Position numbers and translations under genes: made by a program. A stretch of DNA of 5,027 nucleotides, from assembly GCA_016199905.1 (NCBI GenBank), contig JACQFU010000608.1:1-5027 (forward strand), written 5' to 3'. Below the pieces are notes generated by a model. It had not been told where the DNA came from, made no database searches, and saw only the letters and a program-made list of their open reading frames with translations. The number at the start of each line of letters is the position of its first letter. The first letter of the stretch is position 1. Shown here piece by piece: positions 1 through 5,027 of the stretch. The stretch is from Candidatus Wallbacteria bacterium (GTDB lineage: Bacteria; Muiribacteriota; UBA6191; JACPRK01).

Positions 1-944
1 AGCGTCTGGCCGAGCTGTACGGTGTGGACGCGACGCGTTCCGGGCAGGACACCTTCGCCTCGATGACCGCCGCCGCCGAAGGTCGTGTTCGCGCAGCTGT
101 CCTGCTGGGCGGAAACCTCTACTCCAGCAACCCCGACAGCGTCTGGGCCGCAGCCGCCCTGCGCCGCATTCCGCTCAGCTTCTCCATCACTACCAAGCTC
201 AACCCGGGCCACGTGCTGGGGCGCGGTCGTACGACTTTCGTCGTGCCGTGCCTGGCCCGCGACGAGGAGACCCAGAGCACGACCCAGGAGTCGATGTTCA
301 ATCTGGTGCGGCTCTCCGAGGGCGGTAGCCCCGCCGTCCCGGGCGAGCCGCGAAGCGAGGTCGACATCGTGGCGTCGCTGGCCGAGCGCGTCTTGCCGCC
401 TGGCCGCTTCGACTGGAGCGCGATGCGGTCGCACAGCCGCCTGCGGGAGCAGATGGCGCTGGCTGTGCCGGGTCTGGAGCCGATCGCCCGGCTGGACTCC
501 GGCGGTTCCGAGTTCCAGATCGCCGGCCGCACGTTCCACGAGCCTCGCTTCGCGACGCCCGACGGCAAAGCGCACTTCCACGTCACGCCGGTTCCGGCCT
601 CCAGGCTCGCACCGGGTGAGCTGCGGTTGATCACGCTGCGCTCCGAGGGCCAGTTCAATACCGTGGTTTACGAGGAGGAGGACCTGTATCGCGGCAACTT
701 GCGGCGCGACGTGGTGATGGTCTCGGAAGCCGACGCGGGCGCGCGCGGCCTCTCTGAGGGCGAGCCCGTCAGCGTCGTGACCGAGGCTGGGAAGATGGCC
801 GCGGCAGTCGCGATCGCCGACATCCGCCCGGGCACCGTGGCGATGTACTACCCGGAGGCCAACGTGCTGGTGCCGCGCAGGGTCGACCCGCGCTCCGGCA
901 CTCCCGCCTTCAAGTCGGTGCCCGCCCGGATCGAGAGGCGGTGA
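1..944 (+). CDS. FdhF/YdeP-type molybdopterin oxidoreductase, 3' part (5' truncated by window edge)
   Basis: The reading frame is open from base 3 to the TGA at 942-944, giving 313 visible residues. The GTG at 24 is internal, because the frame continues upstream and family members are roughly 750 aa long, so over half the protein is missing on the left. Family landmarks, counted from the first full codon: LGGN at 35-38, TTKLN at 63-67 (a counterpart of the STKLN motif typical of the family), PCLARDE at 82-88, EPRSE at 115-119, TPDGKAHF at 185-192, then the C-terminal molybdopterin-dinucleotide-binding barrel with LRSEGQFNT at 212-220, YYPEAN at 282-287 and TPAFKSVPARI at 300-310. Family knowledge: these are cytoplasmic bis-MGD enzymes related to formate dehydrogenase alpha chains; E. 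coli YdeP is linked to acid resistance, but the substrate of most members is unknown. The iron-sulfur and metal-ligand region is not visible, so formate activity cannot be claimed. The gene converges on the kinase operon and shows no functional link to it. Confidence 0.9.
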   Translation, partial: RLAELYGVDATRSGQDTFASMTAAAEGRVRAAVLLGGNLYSSNPDSVWAAAALRRIPLSFSITTKLNPGHVLGRGRTTFVVPCLARDEETQSTTQESMFNLVRLSEGGSPAVPGEPRSEVDIVASLAERVLPPGRFDWSAMRSHSRLREQMALAVPGLEPIARLDSGGSEFQIAGRTFHEPRFATPDGKAHFHVTPVPASRLAPGELRLITLRSEGQFNTVVYEEEDLYRGNLRRDVVMVSEADAGARGLSEGEPVSVVTEAGKMAAAVAIADIRPGTVAMYYPEANVLVPRRVDPRSGTPAFKSVPARIERR

Positions 945-982
945 GAGTCGCGACGGCGACGCCTGCAGGCGGGCCTGCGCCC
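945..982. terminator. Convergent intergenic gap with small palindromes, possible weak bidirectional terminator
   Basis: Only 38 bp separate the TGA of the oxidoreductase from the TAG of the hybrid kinase on the opposite strand. The gap contains two perfect palindromes: GTCGCGAC at 947-954 and GCCTGCAGGC at 961-970. An alternative hairpin pairs GCAGG (965-969) with CCTGC (974-978) around a 4-nt loop. No T-tract follows on either strand, so a classical intrinsic terminator is not supported. The terminator role is inferred mainly from position between converging genes. Confidence 0.25.
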
Positions 983-3121
983 CTATCCCTGCGAGTTTCC
1001 GCCGGCCGCACCGGCCTTCGTCGCCAGCACCTCGCGCACCTTCAGCGCCAGGCCTTCGGCGGTGAAGGGCTTGTGCAAGAAGGGCGTCCCTTTTTTCAGG
1101 ACGGACTGCAGAATCGTCGTGTCCTCCGTGTAGCCGGAGAGGTAAAGCACTTTCATGTCCGGTCTCAGTGGAGTCAGTCGCTCCACCAACTCGCGGCCGT
1201 TCATCCGCGGCATCACCACGTCGGTGACCATGAGATCGATCTTGCCCGGATGATTCTCGCAGAGCAGCAGCGCTTCGCCGCCTTCGGAGGCCTCCAGGAC
1301 ACGGTATCCGCGAGAGCGGAGCAGCCGTGCCGCCAGGTCCCTCACCATCTCCTCGTCCTCGACGAGCAAGAGCGTCTCGGTACCGCGAGCCTCGGCCGCC
1401 GGAGCGGCGGATGCCTTGGCGAGCACCGCGTCCGACGCCATCCGCGGCAGGAAGATCTGGAACGTCGCCCCTGCGCCGGGAGCGCTCTCCACCCAGATGT
1501 AACCGGCGCACTGATTGACGATCCCGTAGACGGTGGCCAGCCCCAGGCCCGTGCCTTTGCCTTCCTCCTTCGTGGTGAAGAAGGGCTCGAAGAGCCGCGC
1601 CTTGACGGCTTCGTCCATTCCCTTGCCTGTGTCCTTCACCTCCAGGACCACATACCGGCCGGGCTTCCAGCCCACTCGCAACTCGGTGTCCTGCTCGGCC
1701 AGCGTGACGCAGCGCGTGCCGATCGAAATCGTGCCGCTCTCCTCGATGGCATCGCGCGAGTTGACGACCAAGTTCATCACGACCTGTTCGATTTGTCCCG
1801 CGTCGGCCTTCACCAGCCAGAGATCCTTCGCCGTTTCGATGACCAGGCGGATGTCCTCTCGCACCAGCCGCGACAGCATCTTCTGCAGGTTCGAAACCAC
1901 GCTGTTGATGTCCAGGGGCTTGGGCTGCACGACCTGCCTGCGGCTGAACAGCAGGAGCTGGCGAGTCAGCGATGCGGCTCGCTCGGCGGCCTTCTTGATT
2001 TGTTCCGCGTCCCGGCGAAGCGGGTCTTCCGGCCTCAGCGTGTCGATCATCAGGTCGGAGTAGCCCAGGATGCACGTGAGGACGTTGTTGAAGTCGTGCG
2101 CCACGCCGCCGGCCAGCCGACCCACGGCCTCCATCTTCTGCGACTGCCGCAGCTGCGCCTCGAGGCTGGATTCGTGCTGTTGGCGCTGGTAGCTGTCGTA
2201 AAGGACCGCCGCCATGCCGGCCAGCACCTCGACCGTGTGCCGGTCCGCTCCGGAGTAACCGCCCGGCCGGTTGGCGAGAGCGATGAGACCGATGGCGCCG
2301 TCTCGGTGCAGGATGGGCGTCGCCAGGAAGCAGCGCAGCCTCAGGTGGCCGGGAGGTGTGCCATGCGAGTGCGGATCCTTTGACGGGTCGTTCGAAAGGA
2401 CCGTCTCGCTCTCGGCGATGACGTGGCCGAGCAGGTTGTCCAGGGAGCGCATCTCGATGCAGCCCGTCTGCTCCAACGTCCGGAGCCACTGAACGGTGAG
2501 CGGGGAGTCCTTTTCTTCAAGCGTCTCCATGCCCTGGAGGCTGAGCAGCCGCAGGCAGCCCGGTTCGGACATGACGCCGACCAGGCCGCAGGGGCTTCCG
2601 GTGAGCTGCATCGCGCTCGAGCAGATGACGCCGCTGGCCTCCCGCCAGTCGCCGTGCCGGAGGAAGGCCGACAGCGCGCTCGTGATGCTCTCCAGCAGCA
2701 CCGTCTTGAGCACCAGATTTTCCTCTGCCTGCTCGCGCTCCACGGCGTACCGGACTGCCCGCAAAAGCAATGGTCCGTCGAATCGGCCCTTGATCAGAAA
2801 ATCCTGGGCGCCCATCTGCACGGCTTGCATCGCCGTCGCCTCGTCGTCGATGCCGCTCAGAACCAGCACGGGTAGGCGAGGATAGGCCGCGAGCACCTTG
2901 CCGGCGGTCTCCAGCCCGGCGCTGTCCGGTAGGTGCAGGTCGAGCAGCGCCGCGTCGAATCGCTTTGCGGCCAACCGCTCCAGCCCGCTGGCGAGCGTCG
3001 GGGCCACGGTCAGAGTCCAGTTGCGGGCGCCGGTCTCCTCCAGCAGCTCCGAGAGCAGATCGGCGTCGGCCGGATTGTCTTCGAGGACCAGAAGCTCCAG
3101 GTGTTTGAGAACCGCGTTCAT
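983..3121 (-). CDS. Hybrid sensor histidine kinase, REC-GAF-HisKA-HATPase-REC
   Basis: This is a 712-aa soluble hybrid kinase with no signal peptide or membrane segment. REC1 (about 8-128) has the acidic pair E14/D15, phosphoacceptor D61 in LLDLHLP, S89 and K111, followed by Gly rather than Pro as is common in N-terminal receivers of such kinases. A GAF domain (about 145-310) carries the family signature SNDPSKDP plus LANRPGGY. A short helix then leads to HisKA, with H342 in GGVAHDFNN. HATPase_c has an N-box with N450 and N454, DTGKGM at 497-502, FEPFFTTK at 511-518 and GTGLGL at 523-528. An Ala-rich linker (about 561-580) precedes REC2, with E588/D589, D634, S662 and K684 in LHKPF. The ATG at 3121 is chosen because REC1 begins right there and it overlaps the upstream stop; the frame stays open further upstream only as a shadow of the preceding gene. 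Role inferred: cytoplasmic phosphorelay hub integrating a GAF signal (ligand unknown) with phosphate from upstream partners. Confidence 0.93.
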   Translation of the reverse strand: MNAVLKHLELLVLEDNPADADLLSELLEETGARNWTLTVAPTLASGLERLAAKRFDAALLDLHLPDSAGLETAGKVLAAYPRLPVLVLSGIDDEATAMQAVQMGAQDFLIKGRFDGPLLLRAVRYAVEREQAEENLVLKTVLLESITSALSAFLRHGDWREASGVICSSAMQLTGSPCGLVGVMSEPGCLRLLSLQGMETLEEKDSPLTVQWLRTLEQTGCIEMRSLDNLLGHVIAESETVLSNDPSKDPHSHGTPPGHLRLRCFLATPILHRDGAIGLIALANRPGGYSGADRHTVEVLAGMAAVLYDSYQRQQHESSLEAQLRQSQKMEAVGRLAGGVAHDFNNVLTCILGYSDLMIDTLRPEDPLRRDAEQIKKAAERAASLTRQLLLFSRRQVVQPKPLDINSVVSNLQKMLSRLVREDIRLVIETAKDLWLVKADAGQIEQVVMNLVVNSRDAIEESGTISIGTRCVTLAEQDTELRVGWKPGRYVVLEVKDTGKGMDEAVKARLFEPFFTTKEEGKGTGLGLATVYGIVNQCAGYIWVESAPGAGATFQIFLPRMASDAVLAKASAAPAAEARGTETLLLVEDEEMVRDLAARLLRSRGYRVLEASEGGEALLLCENHPGKIDLMVTDVVMPRMNGRELVERLTPLRPDMKVLYLSGYTEDTTILQSVLKKGTPFLHKPFTAEGLALKVREVLATKAGAAGGNSQG

Positions 3122-3600
3122 AGACTGGCGATCCCTTCGCTCACGCCGCCACTGCTGCGGGCCGCGCTCCGCGCAGGCAAGCACGCCACCTTCAGCCAGA
3201 AGGCCAACAACGACTCCACCATCAGCAGAAAGTCGTCGATGCCCAGGGGCTTGCGCAGGCAGCTGTTGGCCCGGTTGGAGTAGCTCCGCAAGATGTCGGA
3301 CTCGGCCCCCGAGTTGGACAGCATGATCACCGGGACCGCGCTCAGGGCCGGGTCTGCCTTGATCGTTCGCAGGACCTCGACGCCGTCCATTCCGGGCAGG
3401 TTCAGATCGAGAAGGACCAGATCCGGAACCGGAGAGTCGCGATGTTGTCCCTCGTGACGCAGGAAGTCGAGCGCTTCGGGGCCGGTAGGGACCACGTACA
3501 GCCGGACGCCGGAACCGGCCGCCTCGAATGCCTCTCGCGTCAAATCGGCGTCGGCGGGACTGTCCTCCACCAGCAGGATTTCCGCGGGGCCCTCTCTCAT
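3118..3600 (-). CDS. Stand-alone Rcp1-type response regulator receiver protein
   Basis: This 160-aa protein is a single receiver domain with no output domain. It begins at residue 8 with ILLVEDSPADADL, giving the acidic pair E12/D13. Phosphoacceptor D65 lies in LLDLNLPGMDG, S95 is in the IMLSNS strand, and K117 is in the CLRKP loop. The segment SYSNRANSCLRKP (106-118) and the ending FWLKVACLP (134-142) are hallmarks of the Rcp1 family, the partners of phytochrome-like kinases such as cyanobacterial Cph1. The Rcp1 core normally ends near this point; the remaining 18 residues are Ser/Ala/Gly-rich and may exist mainly to carry the next gene's ribosome binding site. The ATG at 3600 overlaps the stop of the upstream kinase (ATGA) and its own TGA overlaps the start of the hybrid kinase. 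Role inferred: shuttle or sink receiver for the flanking kinases, acting by phosphotransfer or protein contact rather than by DNA binding. Confidence 0.94.
   Translation of the reverse strand: MREGPAEILLVEDSPADADLTREAFEAAGSGVRLYVVPTGPEALDFLRHEGQHRDSPVPDLVLLDLNLPGMDGVEVLRTIKADPALSAVPVIMLSNSGAESDILRSYSNRANSCLRKPLGIDDFLLMVESLLAFWLKVACLPARSAARSSGGVSEGIASL
3131..3138 (-). promoter_or_regulatory. Shine-Dalgarno-like site for the hybrid kinase
   Basis: On the minus strand GAAGGGAT lies upstream of the ATG at 3121, with AAGGGA (3137-3132) separated from it by 10 nt. It sits inside the last codons of the receiver gene, whose TGA overlaps the ATG as ATGA. This supports the chosen start and suggests coupled translation. 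Confidence 0.55.
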
Positions 3601-5027
3601 AGCTTCGACAATCCCTCTCGGGCAGATTCCCCGGCCAAGGTGAAGAAGAATCTAGCTCCGTGCTGCGGTTCGGACTCGACCCAGATCTTTCCTCCGTGAC
3701 GCTCCACGATCTTCTTCGCAATGGCCAGGCCAATTCCGGACCCCGGGACATGTGTCGTCGCGTGGCCGCGATGGAAGAGCTTGAAGACCCCGTCGCGGGA
3801 CTCCGGCGAAATCCCCACTCCGTTGTCGGCCACCTGAAACAGCCAGCCGCCGGCCGCCGGTTCGGCCCGGATCCGTATCACGGGAGGCTGCGCGGAGCGG
3901 AACTTGATTGCATTGTCGATCAAATTCTGAAACAACTGTTGCAGTTGTCTATGATTTCCGGGCACAGATGGCAATCCGGGCGCGTCGATGACGGCGCCGC
4001 TCGCCTCGATCGCGCGGCTGAGGTTCTTTTGGGCCTCGCGCAATGCCTCGGCGCAGTCGACCTTCTCGGCAGTCGCCTGCTCGCGGCCGGCGCGGCTGTA
4101 TGCCAGCAAGTCGCAGATGAGCGTCTCCATCCGTTTCGCGCCGTCGACCGCGTAGCCGACGTACTTGTGCGCCTTGGCGTCGAGGGCGTCGCGGTAGCGC
4201 CGCTCCAGCAGTTCCAGGTAGCTGGTGACGGCCCGAAGGGGCTCCCGGAGATCGTGGCTGGCGGTGTAGGCGAATTGCTCGAGGTCTTCGTTGGAGCGCT
4301 TCAGGTCCAGCTCTGTCTTGCGGCGCATCCGGATCTCGGTCTCCAGGCGGGCCGAGGTCTCTCGGGAGTGGAACAGCCAGAGCAGAGTGAGGCCGAAGCT
4401 GATCGACACCGCGATGCCGGCCACCAGAAAGACCTCGTCCAACGGGTCGAGCTCGCCCGGACGGTGGAGGGTCCGGCAGGACATTGTGACCCACCAGTTG
4501 GTCCCCAGGACTCGGACGGTGGCTGCGTCGGCTGTCGGCAGGGACCCGGCGTCCATGTCTCCTGTGGAATGGACCAGTCTTCCTCCGTCGAACAGACAGA
4601 GCGTGCTGCGAGAGCCATAGTGCCGGAGCGTGATGTCGACGAACGAGTCGATCGGAAAACAGGCGATGAGATAGCCCAGGAACTGCCGGCCGGTTCCGAC
4701 CGGGAGGACCAGTACGAACCCCATCCTGCCGCCCAGTAGCGGGAGAATCCGCGTGGCGGCGGGAGCGCCGGTGGCCCTGGCGCGCTCGAAGGCGGCTCTC
4801 CGAGCGGGCTGACTGCCGAGGCTTTTTCCGATCGCGCTCTCGAAGCTGCGCAACGGCTGGACCCACCGAACTGTCAGCTCCGGCGAAACGAACCCGATCC
4901 CCTGCAGTATGGGCAAACTGCGGAGAAGCAGGGCGGACTCGATCGCCCATTGATCTTCGGGTTCGGGGCCGTACTTCTCGATCCTATAGGCCAGGCCCTG
5001 CAATGTGCTGGCGTAGAGCGAAAGCCG
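3597..5027 (-). CDS. CHASE-like domain membrane sensor histidine kinase (5' truncated by window edge)
   Basis: The frame is open to the right edge (476 visible residues), so the true start and the expected first membrane helix lie outside; the TTG at 5003 is an internal codon. Residues are counted from the first codon at 5027. Residues 1 to about 195 resemble a CHASE extracytoplasmic sensor: RWVQP at 54-58, a segment rich in Ala/Arg around 72-90, a hydrophobic LVLPVG strand near 106-111, and a closing strand with NWWV near 177-180. One membrane helix spans about 197-220, followed by a charged, probably coiled-coil linker (about 221-252). HisKA contains FAYTASHDLREPLR with phosphoacceptor H258, the subtype seen in phytochrome-like kinases. 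HATPase_c has an N-box QNLIDNAIKF (367-376), DNGVGI (401-406), VFKLFHR (414-420) and GSGIGLAI (429-436). All catalytic boxes look intact. No receiver is fused, consistent with phosphotransfer to the adjacent Rcp1-type protein. CHASE domains bind small ligands such as cytokinin-like compounds or peptides in known cases; the ligand here is unknown. Confidence 0.92.
   Translation of the reverse strand, partial: RLSLYASTLQGLAYRIEKYGPEPEDQWAIESALLLRSLPILQGIGFVSPELTVRWVQPLRSFESAIGKSLGSQPARRAAFERARATGAPAATRILPLLGGRMGFVLVLPVGTGRQFLGYLIACFPIDSFVDITLRHYGSRSTLCLFDGGRLVHSTGDMDAGSLPTADAATVRVLGTNWWVTMSCRTLHRPGELDPLDEVFLVAGIAVSISFGLTLLWLFHSRETSARLETEIRMRRKTELDLKRSNEDLEQFAYTASHDLREPLRAVTSYLELLERRYRDALDAKAHKYVGYAVDGAKRMETLICDLLAYSRAGREQATAEKVDCAEALREAQKNLSRAIEASGAVIDAPGLPSVPGNHRQLQQLFQNLIDNAIKFRSAQPPVIRIRAEPAAGGWLFQVADNGVGISPESRDGVFKLFHRGHATTHVPGSGIGLAIAKKIVERHGGKIWVESEPQHGARFFFTLAGESAREGLSKL
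3612..3618 (-). promoter_or_regulatory. Shine-Dalgarno-like site for the Rcp1-type receiver
   Basis: On the minus strand AGAGGGA (3618-3612) lies 11 nt upstream of the ATG at 3600, within the final codons of the CHASE kinase. It parallels the site before the hybrid kinase in sequence and spacing and supports the ATG at 3600 as the real start. Confidence 0.5.

Noticed and set aside
119..658. A 179-codon minus-strand frame opposite the oxidoreductase.
   Set aside because: It is antisense to well-conserved oxidoreductase motifs and has no recognisable content.
1091..1096. A run of six T (six A on the coding strand) in REC2 as a slippage or frameshift site.
   Set aside because: The run encodes the expected Lys-Lys of the KKGTPFLHKPF loop, the zero frame remains intact, and the phase does not match the A AAA AAG slippery pattern.
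941..2383. A 480-codon open frame on the plus strand beginning with a GTG that overlaps the oxidoreductase stop codon.
   Set aside because: It lies antisense to the hybrid kinase, whose domains are unmistakable. The translation is rich in Arg, His, Gln and Leu without any recognisable domain, as expected for a GC-rich shadow frame.
3122..3751. Upstream in-frame extension of the hybrid kinase by 210 codons.
   Set aside because: This stretch is out of frame with the clear receiver gene and the end of the CHASE kinase. It is Arg/Gly/Pro-rich, and REC1 homology begins exactly at the ATG at 3121.
3660..4739. A 359-codon open frame on the plus strand opposite the CHASE kinase.
   Set aside because: It is antisense to conserved HisKA/HATPase coding sequence and shows no family motif; it is explained by codon bias of the real gene.
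3949..4950. A 333-codon minus-strand frame overlapping the CHASE kinase.
   Set aside because: It is a +1/-1 shadow of the kinase with an Arg/Pro-rich composition and no domain; the kinase frame carries all conserved boxes without interruption.
5001..5003. TTG as the start codon of the CHASE kinase.
   Set aside because: The frame continues to the window edge without a stop, and a CHASE kinase needs an N-terminal membrane helix that is not yet present, so the true start is beyond 5027.
1..5027. CRISPR arrays, tRNA genes, insertion sequences or phage features.
   Set aside because: No spaced repeats, cloverleaf-like sequences, transposase motifs or terminal inverted repeats were seen; the window is almost fully occupied by four coding regions.

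Overview
The window is GC-rich, gene-dense bacterial DNA with one gene pointing right and a tight three-gene block pointing left; the two sets converge tail to tail across a 38-bp gap. The strong third-position G/C bias, the abundance of multidomain hybrid kinases and the GAF-HisKA-HATPase-REC architecture suggest an environmental bacterium with a large two-component repertoire, such as an Acidobacteriota-like or deltaproteobacterial-type lineage. That assignment is inference; no marker gene is present to fix the taxon.

Region 1 (1-944, + strand) is the 3' portion of a molybdopterin oxidoreductase of the FdhF/YdeP type. Its N-terminal half lies left of the window. Region 2 (945-982) is the gap between the converging stop codons. 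It holds two small perfect palindromes and may serve as a weak bidirectional terminator.

Region 3 (983-5027, - strand) is a signalling operon, read from right to left. First comes a membrane histidine kinase with a CHASE-like extracytoplasmic sensor (its 5' end is off the right edge). Next is a stand-alone Rcp1-type receiver protein of 160 aa. Last is a 712-aa cytoplasmic hybrid kinase with the order REC-GAF-HisKA-HATPase-REC. Both junctions are 4-bp ATGA overlaps, each with a Shine-Dalgarno-like sequence inside the end of the preceding gene, so the three proteins are probably translationally coupled.

The likely logic is that the CHASE kinase senses an external small molecule and phosphorylates the Rcp1-like receiver and/or the N-terminal receiver of the hybrid kinase. 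The hybrid then integrates this with its GAF input and its own C-terminal receiver. No DNA-binding, cyclic-di-GMP or other recognisable output domain is encoded in the visible block, so the final output must lie beyond the window or act by protein-protein contact. All key phosphotransfer residues appear intact. Nothing here is clearly a new system: the parts belong to known families, and the arrangement is the most notable feature.
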